A DNA stretch of 64,000 bases from Apiotrichum sp. Y4204. Lineage: Eukaryota; Basidiomycota; Tremellomycetes; Trichosporonales; Trichosporonaceae. The notes under the pieces are model-generated. The model was not told the DNA's origin and searched no databases. It worked only from the letters and a program-made list of their open reading frames with translations. The stretch's first letter is position 1. Every line of letters starts with the position of its first letter. The position numbers and the translations under genes are program-made. Location of the stretch: NCBI GenBank assembly GCA_025531455.1, contig JAMYHL010000019.1:434001-498000 (forward strand), written 5' to 3'. Of this stretch, positions 10,566 through 21,476 are shown piece after piece.

Positions 10566-11156
10566 GACGGACTGTGGAGTATGGAGTTGCTATGGGTAGG
10601 AGCAGGCCGAAGCAGCGGTAGGGACACGCGTGGGATAGAGATATAAATTATACAGAGTGTGTGAGTGTGGAAAAGAGAGAATGAGGGGTGGAAAGGGTGG
10701 TTTTGTCTTTGTGTGGGGTGTTGTTGACGAATATTTCTACGAGCAACAAAACTGTCCCTCTCGCTGGTCCGTGTGGGGCTTCGACGCGTCGACCGTAAAT
10801 GAGTGCACCACACCACAGCCAGTCAAAAACAGGTCCACTCAACTTGACGGGGCAGCTCTACCTGCGTGCGGTGGCAAATTATGCATCAGAATTTTTGTAT
10901 TACCATTGAAGCGGGGTTGAATTGAGGCACGTGGGTTTCACTTGACACCATTTCTAGCATTTCTATTGCATTTATTTGAGTGATCCACTTGGCTCAGGCG
11001 TTCAGGCTCAGGCGCTCAGGCGCTAGCTCAGGCCCGCTTCCGGTTGTGTGGTGTGGAGTTGTGTGACGCGTTTCATCACCACCCAAAGCCAGATGACCAA
11101 TAAACAGTTACTGTATTACTGTATCCAGTCACCTCACAATCCAACCCTCACACACC
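10566..11156. promoter_or_regulatory. Divergent promoter FUN30/PBN1-like with three ACGCGT sites
   Basis: The 591-bp spacer contains ACGCGT at 10626-10631, 10784-10789 (inside the 12-bp palindrome TCGACGCGTCGA) and 11066-11071. A short direct repeat of CAGGCGCT/CTCAGGC units lies at about 10993-11035. Regulatory meaning is inferred. Confidence 0.35.
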
Positions 11157-11792
11157 ATGTCCGACATCGACCTAGCACTAACATCCTCCCTGCACCCGCA
11201 CCTAGAGGTCACCCCACATCCGCCAGCGGGCGGCTGTCTCCTGCATCTCCACCTCGTGCTGCCGGACGCGCTCTTCCCGGACCCTGACGAGCTCCGCGAT
11301 CTCTGGGGCGACGGAGACGGGGATGCCAATATAACACCGTCCGGACCCATCAAGTGGACTCTCAGCCCGTCGGACATTGACATCGAGCGCCCCCTCCGCA
11401 CCTCTCCACCTGTACACCTCTCGCTCCTCTCGGCCGGCGCGCTCGATATCCCCCTTCACGCGCGCTACCTCCCTCCCTCGCCGAGCGGCGGCCACAACGT
11501 GACAGTCTTCGGGAAGGGCAGTGGGTCTATCGCGCGGAGATGGGAGTGTGGTGGGGTCCTTGGTGGTGCGTCCAATATTTCTGCTTATTCCGATTCTGAT
11601 TCTGACTACTTAGACCTCGAGACGCTCGATATCACCGTCACACACCCCCTTCCCGCCGCGGACGGCGCGTACCGCGTCGCGGTCGAGATCGCGACGGCGG
11701 TGGTGGTGTGGGCCGGGTGGGCGTGGATCATGTTCCGCTTGTACAAGGCTGTGCGCCGGACAGAGAAGAAGGGCAAGGGGAAGACGGAGTAG
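11157..11792 (+). CDS. PBN1: PIG-X/PBN1-like subunit of GPI mannosyltransferase I
   Basis: PIG-X/Pbn1 stabilises the catalytic subunit PIG-M/Gpi14 that adds the first mannose to GPI anchors in the ER. The predicted protein has 211 residues, with a luminal beta-rich region (CLLHLHLVLPDALFPDPDEL), the family-like motif ALDIPLHARYLPPS and a single C-terminal transmembrane helix (about residues 175-195, AVEIATAVVVWAGWAWIMF) followed by a short basic cytosolic tail. Length and topology fit PIG-X. A segment with intron features, 11572-11622 (GTGGTG...CTTAG, 51 nt, T-rich, reading as SNISAYSDSDSDY), can be removed in frame, giving a 194-residue form in which VL joins DLETLD. Identification rests on the HxRY-type motif and topology, so it is less certain than the neighbours. 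Confidence 0.65.
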   Translation: MSDIDLALTSSLHPHLEVTPHPPAGGCLLHLHLVLPDALFPDPDELRDLWGDGDGDANITPSGPIKWTLSPSDIDIERPLRTSPPVHLSLLSAGALDIPLHARYLPPSPSGGHNVTVFGKGSGSIARRWECGGVLGGASNISAYSDSDSDYLDLETLDITVTHPLPAADGAYRVAVEIATAVVVWAGWAWIMFRLYKAVRRTEKKGKGKTE

Positions 11793-12367
11793 GCCGCGAA
11801 GAGCATAGATGAGCTGGAACTGGAGTAGTATTCAGAGTGGTGTTGTATAAGCATAATGCATCGCATAATGGACAGGATGACGGTGATGCTCATGACGATG
11901 GCCTTACAGCTTGCAAGAAAAGCATGCCGACGTGGTTGCCGACGTGGTACCGGTGGGACGGGATTCGGCTTCCTTGCTTCCTTGGCGTGCTTGCAGATGT
12001 TATCTGCCCACTATTTGCGCGTTGTTATCTGCCCACCGAATGGGTACATTCCTTACCCATTCCGTGATCTTTGATGACCTCTGGCAGATGGTGATCCAGA
12101 TTTATCTGTCATGGTACAGGGGTCGAGAGGACAAGCACCGTACTGGCACCGGCACTGTGACGCTCCAGCATTCATGTGCATAGTCGCCAGTCTCGGCAAT
12201 CGCGCCTCTTTCCTGACACATCTACCGCCAAATACGAGATATCATCAAAAGCCTCACCCCAAGCAGTCTTCTCCCTCCTTGTCGCCCTGCTGCCCGTTTC
12301 TCATGTAGACAACACTTCATGCGAATAATACAAGTCCAAGATCCAAGATGCCGCCACGCCTATAGCT
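11793..12367. other. Spacer between convergent PBN1-like and RIB1 genes
   Basis: These 575 bp hold the 3' ends of two converging genes. Only short compositional repeats are visible (for example GTTATCTGCCCAC twice near 11998-12034). No gene or RNA was recognised. Confidence 0.5.
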
Positions 12368-14044
12368 CTACTCCGCCTCGGGAATGTCAATCATGTGCCC
12401 CATGCGCTCAATCTTTGTGCGGAGGTACTTTTCCAGTTCCGGTCCACGCGTGGTGGTTGCGCCAAGGAGGCCAACGCCCGCGCGGCGTGTGCGCCAGTCG
12501 TCGTACTCTTGCTCGTCGGCCGGGAGCTGTGTTGTTGTGCGCTTCGGGGACGAGTGCGAGCACTGCCAGTCGCGGGGGACCATGCTCACGCGCTCCGCGA
12601 TGCGGATGCCCTCTGCTGCCAGACCGTCCACCTTCTCCGGGTTGTTCGTCAGCAACCGGATGCCGCCCTTGGAGAGTGCGTTGTCTCCGGCGAGACCCAG
12701 GTCGCGGAGGATTTCTGCGGCGACGCTGTATGTCCGCTCGTCGGCGCCGTGGCCGAGCATGAGGTTGGCGTTGACGGTGTCGTGGCCCAGGTCCTGCAGG
12801 TTGTAGGCACGGATTTTTTCAAGAAGACCGATGCCGCGTCCCTCTTGCCGCATGTAGATGACGACACCGCGGCCGGGAACAGAGTGTGGGCACCCGTTGG
12901 CAGAGCCTGGTGACGGAGCACGTGATGCCTCGGGGGTGGGGAGGTACTCCTCTGCAATGGTGCCGAGGCGCTGGGGCTCGGCAATGCGGCGCATAGCCTC
13001 ATCGAGCTGCTCGCCACAGTCACAGCGCATCGAGCCGATCGTCTCACCCGTGAAGCACTCCGAGTGGATACGAACCAACGGAAGGCAGTCGTTCTCGGGT
13101 TCTGGCTCGTCCGCTGAGCAGTCGTCACCAGTGCAGGGCACGCTTGGGGTGCCGTCTTGTCCAGCGTGAAGGCGGCCAACGTACGCACCACGCACGATGC
13201 GCTCCATATCCGTCTCACCCTCGCGCCAGCATGCGTCGAGAGAACGGGACCGCAGCTCGCGGCGGCCACGGGGTGCGGCGCGGCGCGCCTCGGGGTCTAG
13301 TTGGATCGGGTCGGTGACAATCGCAAGGTGCTCCTTGTTGTCGTGCGAGTTGTGGTACAGGTGGAGGAAGACATCACCGTGCGGAGTGGGCACGCGTGTC
13401 CGGGCCATACACCGCACCTGCGGCCGGCTGGCGGGCTTACCGACAACCATACCTCGGCCATGGTAGTAGTTTACATGTGCCGGGGAAGCCTGTTGGAGGA
13501 GCTGCGAGACGGGTGCCGGGTCAATCGACATGCGGCGCTTCCTCTCCTTCATGGGAGGGGGGACCTCATCTGTCACGATCGGCGTGGGGACGGTGGCAGC
13601 AGCGGGAGCGATGCGAGCCGTGGACGACTCGGCGTGGGCCGCTGCCGCTGCCGTCTCACGCTCGGCCTGGAGACGGACGCTGCGCGGTGCCTGGAGGCTC
13701 CTGACCTGCGGCTTGCGGGCGGGCGAGTTGGGGCGGCTCTGGTCGCACGAGGCGTACGACCCGGGAGCGACGGGGCTCATACCGTGGCCGATGTGGTGGC
13801 GCGTGAGGTTTGCGGCGGAGCCGGAAAGGACGGCGCTGAGGAGGAGCGAGTCGATGGCCTGGTCACGGCGGGGGAGGGGAGCCTTTTTCCGCGGGGGAGG
13901 AGTCGAGTCGCTGCTGCTTGTCGCACCAGAGGCAGACTTGAGGGTTGCGGGGCCGTCTGGGGAGGTGAGGAGGGAGAGGATGTCGTAGTCTGCCTGCGAG
14001 GGGAGTGCGGAGTGGGGGTGCTGCGCGGAGAGGACTGCGGGCAT
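12368..14044 (-). CDS. RIB1: GTP cyclohydrolase II (riboflavin biosynthesis)
   Basis: Converts GTP to 2,5-diamino-6-ribosylamino-4(3H)-pyrimidinone 5'-phosphate, formate and pyrophosphate, the first committed step to riboflavin. A single exon encodes 558 residues. The catalytic domain occupies the C-terminal half: [24 protein letters not shown] supplies the three zinc-binding Cys (about residues 330-345), followed by [22 protein letters not shown] with the catalytic Tyr/Arg region, [18 protein letters not shown], and [13 protein letters not shown] for GTP binding. The N-terminal ~270 residues are Ser/Ala/Pro-rich and mostly disordered, ending in a conserved-looking segment around [14 protein letters not shown] that starts the domain. 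ATG at 14044 is preferred over the in-frame ATG at 14110, because the upstream codons read as low-complexity leader. Confidence 0.95.
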   Translation of the reverse strand: MPAVLSAQHPHSALPSQADYDILSLLTSPDGPATLKSASGATSSSDSTPPPRKKAPLPRRDQAIDSLLLSAVLSGSAANLTRHHIGHGMSPVAPGSYASCDQSRPNSPARKPQVRSLQAPRSVRLQAERETAAAAAHAESSTARIAPAAATVPTPIVTDEVPPPMKERKRRMSIDPAPVSQLLQQASPAHVNYYHGRGMVVGKPASRPQVRCMARTRVPTPHGDVFLHLYHNSHDNKEHLAIVTDPIQLDPEARRAAPRGRRELRSRSLDACWREGETDMERIVRGAYVGRLHAGQDGTPSVPCTGDDCSADEPEPENDCLPLVRIHSECFTGETIGSMRCDCGEQLDEAMRRIAEPQRLGTIAEEYLPTPEASRAPSPGSANGCPHSVPGRGVVIYMRQEGRGIGLLEKIRAYNLQDLGHDTVNANLMLGHGADERTYSVAAEILRDLGLAGDNALSKGGIRLLTNNPEKVDGLAAEGIRIAERVSMVPRDWQCSHSSPKRTTTQLPADEQEYDDWRTRRAGVGLLGATTTRGPELEKYLRTKIERMGHMIDIPEAE

Positions 14045-15302
14045 GGTTGTGGCAGACCGTTGCGAGACAGCGAGATGGAAAGAGAGAGAGTGAGAGATGG
14101 AAATGGGCACGCGGATGGGGGGGTGGAGTGTGCCGGCGGTTCTTGAGGACCGGAGGGTGGTGGATGGATGTGGGGGAGTTGTAGTACCGTGCCGGGGGTG
14201 TGGTGGTGCGTGTGGTGCTTGCTGGCTCGCTGGCTCGGCTGGTGTGGGACCGCTTACCAGATGAAATGTTGGGGTGGAGATGGACTAATCACGGGGCCGG
14301 AAATGCGGAGAGAGCGGAGAGTCCCAAGAGAAAAAAAAAAGCGAAAGCGGGTAGTCCGAGGGGAGGAGAACGGTCTTCGCTCAAGTGCGCGCGGTCAAGG
14401 CCGAGCTCGTCGTTTCTAGCCGAGGCCGATGAGGGGGGAAGGAGGGAGTAGTGTACCGTAGTGCTGGCTGGGCTGGCTGCTGGCTGGCTGGTTACCGGCG
14501 GGGGTTTCAGCCGGAATGACAAAAAAGCGCAGAGAGTAAAAAGGGGCAGAAAACCCGAGAAAAAGGGAGAATAAAAAAGGGAGCGGGCGGAGAGAGGCGA
14601 CAACAATATAATAGTAGGTCACGAGTCAAAAACAGTGGGCCGATAAATGCTGATACGATGTGTCTGGTGGATGCAAGATGCAATGGAATTGGTATGGTGG
14701 ATGCAGTGATGAAGAAAGTAGTCGTCGATGGGGAGGGGGGGGTATGCATGGGGCTGTCGCCGTGGTGATAATTTAATAACGGGTACTGGTCGAGGTGGAC
14801 GTCGTCGTCGTCACCTCCGTTGTCCGGAGCGGGATGCTTGCTTGTCTTGTCTATGGTGATGCTTTGTGATGCTGATGCATGCAGCAGTATTTTCTCGCCT
14901 AATCCATCCCACTCCCTTGCCAGTCTAGCGGCCATTGTCACACACTCCGCTTTGTCATTTCCGCGGCCCCGAACTCCGTAAGCCCCCTTCTGTGGCCCTA
15001 GCCCTCCAGAGCCCCTGGCTCCTGGCCCCTGGCCGACAGCCTGGAATCTTCTCTGGTTCCCCGCCTGCCTGCGTGGCACTTTCTGCTTTTTCTCCCCTCT
15101 CTAGCCCTCTCTCGGCCATCCCCTTTCCGGCAATTGCAAAAAGCGGCAATCTCCGGCCATCTGCAGCATCATCATCAGCTCATCAGCATCATTCGTCGAT
15201 CAGCCTTCCGACCCGATTCTGCACCCGCTCCCCTGCCTTGTGTGCCGGGTGAACCGTCCCCACTCTTCCGGTGCCGCGGCGCTGTCTGGATATCCATCCA
15301 TC

Positions 15303-15303
<1 letters not shown>

Positions 15304-15347
<44 letters not shown>
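15304..15347 (+). repeat. Poly(C) tract, about 44 nt
   Basis: An uninterrupted run of C on the plus strand (G on the minus strand) inside the RIB1-tRNA spacer. The G-rich strand could form G-quadruplex and the C strand i-motif structures. Length in the assembly may be inexact because homopolymers are error-prone. Confidence 0.9.
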
Positions 15348-15350
<3 letters not shown>

Positions 15351-15379
15351 CAGTCACACACCCCCCCTCCTCTCCTGCA

Positions 15380-15399
15380 CCCCCCCCCCCCCCCCCCCC
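15380..15399 (+). repeat. Second poly(C) tract, about 20 nt
   Basis: Separated from the 44-nt tract by a short CT/CA-rich linker that itself contains a C7 run (15361-15367), forming a ~100-bp C-rich block. Confidence 0.9.
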
Positions 15400-15957
15400 G
15401 GTCGCTATCTCCTCTGCCATCCGCGGTCGTGTGCCCCCCATCTGCACGTCCTGCAGATCACACTGCCCCACATTAGCCACATTCCCCACCACTTCCACGG
15501 CCATCAACGGGCGGGGCCACCAATTCCGTCTGCAAAAGTAAGGTGCTCGCTGTCTGCTCATTCCTTGCAGCTTGGTGCCCCGCCTACGCGATACCAGAGG
15601 CTTTAGACTGCTACAGAAGCTGCGGGACCGCCGTTCGCGGTGATCAGGCACACGCAGTTCCTAGCTACTCACCACCGAGAAAACACACAAGATAACCAGG
15701 ACGGTGGCTACTCATACACTGACTATTGGACACCCCTCGCGAGCTCAGGCCCTCTTCTATTCTGTGATAGCCGTTGCTTGAATTTACTACCTGATTTGCG
15801 CCCTTCCTGGACCGTCGTGTGTAGGCGCAGCGATGAGATCTGTCTCACATCCAACCTCACCTCATCCTCGAGCATCCGTTCGCCAACCCCGCCATTCTGA
15901 ACTCTCGCGACTCCTTCACTCTCCGATCTCCATCGTCCGACGGGGGTCCCGGCACAG

Positions 15958-15962
15958 AAAAA
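15958..15962 (-). terminator. Candidate Pol III terminator of the tRNA-Gly gene
   Basis: Five A residues on the plus strand give TTTTT on the minus strand, the first T-run downstream of the tRNA 3' end. Confidence 0.45.
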
Positions 15963-15990
15963 GCAACACGCCACTCTCGCAGCGCCGTTC

Positions 15991-16068
15991 TACATCGTAA
16001 GGGAGTCGAACCCCTGCCGCGTCGAAGTTGCATGGCAACGACGCATGATACCGTTTCACCAACGATGT
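15991..16068 (-). tRNA. tRNA-Gly (anticodon GCC) with a 7-nt intron
   Basis: On the minus strand a cloverleaf can be drawn. The acceptor stem ACATCGT/ACGATGT pairs perfectly, with discriminator A at 15991. The D arm is GTGA/TCAT with loop AACGGTA. The anticodon stem CGTCG/CGACG encloses TTGCCA followed by TGCAACT and T. The T arm is AGGGG/CCCTT with loop TTCGACT. The A box (TGGTGAAACGG) and B box (GGTTCGACTCC) match consensus. If the loop is the standard seven nucleotides, TGCAACT is an intron after position 37, the canonical position. A T5 run 29 nt downstream (15958-15962) can terminate Pol III. Confidence 0.75.
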
Positions 16069-17301
16069 ATTGATGCCACGCTTCGGGTGGCATCTTCCCG
16101 TCGCGTGGACGGGCAGAAAAGCGGTGGTGAGGACGCGCCGGAGAGGGGCGAGGAAGAAAAAGTGTATCGGAGCGCAGCTAGGAGCTCGTACCGCTGTCCC
16201 CTCAGCAAGCAGGGCGGTTTCCGCCCTCGATCGCAGGGGAATTCGCTGATATGCGTTGTCCATGATCTGCAGTCCATTGCGCCGTCGCTGATCCCATCAT
16301 GCCGACGATCATTACCCGTTTAGCTTGGAACAAGAACAAGTCGTAACACTCGAGACCTAGGCAAGGGGAAGTGGATCTGCCCATCCGTTGCTAATGGCGA
16401 TCAGAAACACACGGCCCCTGTCGATCCTGTCGATCAGGAGACTGGCCTTGATTACACAGTAGTGTTGGCTATCGTCAGCCATTCTTAGTAGCCCAGGTAC
16501 GACACAGGTCAGCATACGGACGAGTACTGCCTCCCTACCCGCTGTTTTCATTCTTTCGATTTAGTGGTCAGCTCTAGTTATCCATACAGCTTCGATGTCT
16601 CCATTCGACGGGCATAATCAGTGGTAGCAGTGCGAATGCGGTCTGAGAGAATGAGGAGTTTCATCTAGATCAAGATGAACCCCCGGCCGAGAGACGGCTC
16701 AGCGATCTGTGGCGCACACGCTCAGGAACACGGGGGTACCACGGGGCCAATTGCCGAGACGATGCCGAGGGTATGCCGAGTGAAGATGCCGATGGGGTTT
16801 GTGGACCAGAGACAGTTAACACAATGCTCCTGATGTGACTGAGACCAGCAACTGCACGCTACCTGCACGACTTGGTAATGCGAGCAAGATAATGCGTCCT
16901 GTGATCCAGTGCATGTGCCGCCGGTTGACGTCCTGGCCTTTGCCGCCTGGGCGCAAACTGGAGCCCCAGGGGCACGGGGGACACAGAAACATCGGCCTCA
17001 CCCGACCTATTCGACGGCCGTAATCTCCAGACTACGCCAGTGGGCGGGCGCGATGTGGGCTCTGCGCGTCGCCCACTCGACCAAACAGCAACATGACTTT
17101 TCTGGGAGGCCAAGAAATGGGAGCAAGCACGACAAGTACTGGCTACTGGCTGGACCGGGAGGTGATGTCGTAGAGAATGTATTGTCTGTATCTCACCTGT
17201 CTATCACATCACTGTCGTATTGATTCTCAACTCGGCTGCGTCACACGCGGCGAACGACAACGAGCGCCCTCCTCCGCCGCTACCTACCTCCACTCACTGC
17301 G
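16069..17301. other. Spacer between tRNA-Gly and the MFS gene, no gene recognised
   Basis: About 1.2 kb with short frames in all phases, none with a domain or convincing splice structure. It must include the MFS promoter and 5' leader. Confidence 0.5.
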
Positions 17302-19612
17302 ATGCAGCGCGCGGTGTCGAGCGTACCGTCGGCGGTGACGCTCGCTGAGGGCGTCACGAGTCCTGCGACGACGAGCACGGCGGTTCTGAACGCTCGAAGA
17401 AATAGGGAGGGGGAGAAGGAGACGGGTTCCGAGGGTTCCAATGGGTCGACGGGGTACACTGAGGCTGAGGTGCAGGAGAAGGAGACGCCGCAGCACGTCG
17501 AGCGCGGTGAGCGCGCCGAGGGAGGGGACCACACGCTGCCGCGCCGGCCGTGGCGGCGGAGCGTGACGCCGTGGGCTGCGATCGTGGGCGCAGAGTACAA
17601 GGGAAGCGGAACCGCAGACGACCCGTATATCGTTGTGTGGCTACCGCATGATGTCGAGAACCCGCATACCTGGAAAAGCAGTTATAAGTGGCTCATGACG
17701 ATGATCTGTGAGTTACTTGATGGGCACGGCTGACGACAGCGGCGGTGGGCATGCTTGCTGTCACGATGAGCAGCTCGGTCATTTCTGCGACGATTACTGG
17801 TGTGAAGGCCGAGTTCCCGGGACATCACGAGATGCTTTACATTATGGGTACGTGTCAAGCACGATGGTAATACTCCAGGCTTTACTAATCCCAGTCACGG
17901 GCATCTACATCCTCGGCTTTGTGTGCGGGCCGTTCATCTGGGCGCCGTTCTCCGAGGTGTTTGGGCGTCGCCCAACGGTCATTGTCTCGTTCATCCCCTT
18001 TGTCGCGTTCAACTCGGCCGTGTGCGGTGCCAACTCGATGAACGCGCTGCTCGTGCTGCGTTTCTTTGCGGGCACGTTTGGATGTTCGTCGATGACCAAT
18101 TCAGGGTGAGCACGAGCTTCTGCAGTATTACCTCACCAAGTCCCCCACTAATTCCCAGCGCAACAATCTCGGACATGTTTGAAGCCCACGAGCGCGGCCT
18201 CGCAATGGGCGTGTTTGCATGTATGCCGTTCCTCGGCCCCGTCGTAGGTCCCATTATCGGGGGATGGCTCGGTCCCGCCTCGAACTGGCGGTGGGTCGCG
18301 GCCGTCGCGGCATTCTTCGCGCTCTTCATCACAATCGTCAAGTTTATGCTTTTGGCCGAGACATTCGCACCCGTGCTCCTCCGAAAACGCGCCGCGGCCC
18401 TCACCAAGGCTACAGGACACCTGTACCGCTCAGCGGACGACGTCTCCAAGCCGCTCGATACCAAGGCCCTCATGAAGCGCCAGTTTCGCGTGCCATTTAA
18501 ACTCCTCTTTACGGAGCCGATTGTGTTTTTCTGCAGTCTCTACCAGGCGACGGTGTTTGCCATTCTCTATGTGAGTATTGTCACCGGTCCCGTGATGGGC
18601 AACTGCAGAGTCCTCCAAGCCGTGTCTTCCTTCCAGTCTCATCTGACCACAGCTCCAATTCACATCTTATCCCATCGTCTTCCAGCGGTATCGCCACTGG
18701 TCGCCGGGGATCGGGGCGCTCGCCTTTGTGCCCATCGCAATCGGTACAAACCTTGGTCTCTTGTACCTCGCAATGGTGGTTACCCCATCTTACGCGAAGC
18801 GACACAAAGCAGAAGGATATCTTCCGCCTGAGGCGCGCCTTCCGCCCGCCATGATCGGCAGCGTCCTCCTCCCGTGAGTAGTAAGCAAATATTCAAGCTC
18901 ATCCCAGCGTCGGCCTCATGTGGTTCGCGTGGACGTGCGTTCCGGTCAGCATCCACTGGGTCGTTCCCCTCCTCGCGACCATTCCTTACGGTGCGGGCAT
19001 CGTGTTGACGTTCATTGCCACTCAAGTAAGCTGCTTTAGTCCGGCTTCCCAGCTCACATCAGACATATCTCGTCGACGCTTACCTCCCGATGGCGGCGAG
19101 CGTCATCGCGGGCGGCACAGTGGTGCGCTCCGTTCTCGGCGTTCGTAAGTGACTCTCTGTTAGCCAATCTTACACCAGTCCTCCCCCTTTTCACGGTAGA
19201 CATGTACAACGCGCTCGGCGTCAACTGGGCCTCGGCACTAGTCGCCTTCTTCGCTTTGATCTTCACGCCCGTGCCCTTCCTGCTAGCGGCGTACGGGCGG
19301 CGAATTCGGCGGTGGACAAAGCCGGGACGGGACGCGGACGATCTCGGGCCGCGGATCGCTGCCATGGCGGCGAAGAAGCGCGCTTCGGCGGCAGAGGCGG
19401 TGTCGGCGGAAGCGGCGGCGGCGGGGTCTCCAGGAGCGTCCGCCGCCGAGGCGGAGGAGCAGCAGCTGGAACTCGAGGACGCGGCGGAGGAGGAGCGCGA
19501 GTCGAAATATGCCACACCAGCGGGTACGCTCAGTGGCCTCGAGCTCGGGGATGTTGAGAAGGCAACTGAGGGCCGGGGCGTGCGGGAAGCTGGGAATGAG
19601 CAGATGAGGTGA
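17302..19612 (+). CDS. Major facilitator superfamily exporter of the DHA1 drug/polyamine type
   Basis: A predicted plasma-membrane proton antiporter for drugs or polyamines, related to yeast Tpo1-4 and Flr1. Eight exons with introns 17708-17739, 17848-17894, 18106-18158, 18571-18652, 18874-18907, 19026-19062 and 19145-19178 give 663 residues. After a ~110-residue hydrophilic N-terminus comes the hallmark DPYIVVWLPHDVENPHTW just before the first membrane segment. The A-motif-like APFSEVFGRRP follows TM2, LLVLRFFAGTFGCS marks TM4, and GPVVGPIIGGWLG is the DHA1 motif C in TM5. About twelve membrane segments are expected; the C-terminal tail is Ala/Glu-rich. The substrate cannot be told from sequence. 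The 32-nt first intron is among the shortest in the window. Confidence 0.9.
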
Positions 19613-19897
19613 TTAGAGGGAGCGGTGTCACATTTCTTGTAATGGAAGGCAAAGCATTTAAGAAAGGGAAGTGTAATCTTAGCAAGCAGTCAATGCATAA
19701 GAATCATGAATGGCAACATGGCGAGCAGCAGCAGAACGACGACGTCGATCGCCACTTTGGTGACCGGCGGCGATTCCCGCGACTTGGGGGCGCCAAAGTC
19801 CCACGCGACGCCCCACATTGATTCTCGACCTCACTCTCGTCCTCCACACCTTGGCTGGATGTTTGTCCATGTTCCTCCCACTCCATCCCTCACCACG

Positions 19898-21194
19898 ATG
19901 CCCGACCCCTCGCCCTCGACCCCCGGCGACGAGCCCGGCCCCACACTGAAGCGGTACCATCCGTACCTCCGCCCCGCGGAGGTGGAGCGCCTGAGCGCGC
20001 GGCAGCGCGGCAAGCTGAGCGTCGCGAGGGAGGAGCGCGTCCGCCAGGTCGCGTGTGTGTTCATTGAGGCTGTCGGCGTGCGGTGTGGATTGTGAGTGAG
20101 GGCAGAGTGAAAGTCGGGACTTGGTCTCGTGCATGTTGTGTGCTTACAGCAGCCCGCGGCGGACGATCGCGACGGCGCAGACGCTCTACCTCCGTTTCCA
20201 CCTCTTCTTCCCGTACGCCGAGTTTGCCTATGTCGTGAGTTGGTGAATGCTTTACCCGGCTGACAAGGCAGGAAGTGGCCCTTACGACGCTGTACGTTTC
20301 CTCAAAACTGCACGACACGCTCAAGAAGCCGCGCGACATAATCCTCGCGTCGTACGCGCTGCGGTATCCCCAGCTTGTGCGCCGCGGCGGGCACGTGGAC
20401 GTGAATGCCGTCGACCCCGCTGTGCTCGAGCATGAGCGGAAGCGGGTCTTGGCGGTTGAGCGCCTGGTACTGGAGACGATCTGCTTTTCGTTCCGCGTCG
20501 CCGTACCGTTCCCGCTTGTCGTCAAGATTGGCAAGCGGATGGACCTGGGGAAAGACAGTGTTCAAGCTGCATGGCGGGTGGCTGTCGACTGCCACCGCAC
20601 ACCCGCGCCGCTATCGTACCCCCCGCACGTCATTGCCCTCGGATCGCTGTACGCCGCCGCGCTCCTCATGAGCGGGAGCACGACGCCGCATGATCTCGAG
20701 AAGGGGAAGGACGATAATGACAAGAGCTCAGAGTCAGAATGGGCGCGCGTGATTGCCCGCTTCGGATCACCAGGGCCGTGGGAGGCTGAGCACTCCACAA
20801 GCGTGGATAATGTCGACGGTGGGTGCTATTGACTCTCGAGTGCCAGCACTGACACGCAGAGGTCGCACATGCGCTACTCGATTTGTACACCACGGTGCTG
20901 AGCACGCCACCTTCAGATCCATCACTGCACCTCGCCTCGCCGTCCCCCGTCTCACCGCGCGAGGCCGGGCATTCAGCCCGCCCGTCCCCCACCCCAATGT
21001 TCGCTGCGTCGACCGCGTTCCGCCTCCCGCCGGCATGGACGGCCCAGACGCTCACCGAGCTCAAAATCCACCTCCGTGAGCGCCGGCCCGGCGTGCCGAT
21101 CCCGTGGGACGACGAGCCTCTCCCCGCTGACCCCGCCGAGGGAATCGGGATGAACGACGTCACGGTGCGTTATGTCTGGGACGACGAGCCGTAG
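19898..21194 (+). CDS. CTK2: Cyclin-like protein, probable CTD kinase subunit beta
   Basis: Probably the cyclin partner of the CTK1-type kinase that phosphorylates Ser2 of the RNA polymerase II C-terminal domain. Four exons (19898-20091, 20150-20234, 20272-20818, 20860-21194) give 386 residues. The cyclin box begins with RQVACVFIEAVGVRCGF and continues through RTIATAQTLYLRFHLFFPYAEF, EVALTTLYVSSKLHDTLKKPRDII and LVLETICFSFRVAVPFPLVVKI, which fits the Ctk2/cyclin K-like group by its KxxDT.KK motif. The second cyclin fold is partly recognisable (PHVIALGSLYAAALL), and the C-terminal ~100 residues are Ser/Pro-rich. ATG 19898 is chosen; the frame is open upstream to 19706 but that part is unconserved-looking. 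A BUR2 or cyclin K identity cannot be excluded. Confidence 0.75.
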
Positions 21195-21476
21195 ACGACG
21201 AGCCGTACACTGTATAGTACATGTATATGAGTCAGAGGATGTACCCCATGGCCTCGGCAGTCCCGTCGCTGAGCAATGCAATGCAACATGGTATCTACTC
21301 TACTTTACAGCGGCGAGCATCCGCTTTTTGTATCTCGCGCGGCATATGCGGGCGCGTCGTATCGTCGCCGAGCGTCGAGCGTCGAGTGCCGAATGCCCAG
21401 TGCGGTTCATAGGCCAGGATCCGAACACCAGCGCCGCCGGTCCTCCAGCCAACATCCATCTCCTCTCCGCTCGTGA

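Larger units (their letters stand above)
14045..15990. other. Long spacer upstream of RIB1 with simple-sequence DNA and no recognisable gene
   Basis: Nearly 2 kb lies between the RIB1 start and the tRNA. It contains GGCTGGCTG-type repeats (about 14464-14492), an A10 run (14331-14340), CT-rich DNA near 15000-15120 and two long poly(C) tracts (15304-15347 and 15380-15399). Open frames across it translate as Pro- or Gly-homopolymers or Ser/Pro/Leu-rich shadows and have no recognisable domain. It probably includes the RIB1 promoter and 5' UTR. Confidence 0.5.

Noticed and set aside
13301..14146. 281-codon Gly/Arg/Val-rich frame on the plus strand
   Set aside because: Antisense of the RIB1 N-terminal region; composition follows the complementary codon bias.
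15175..15651. Gly-run protein on the minus strand and Pro-run proteins on the plus strand
   Set aside because: They are translations of the poly(C) tracts; no conserved sequence flanks them.
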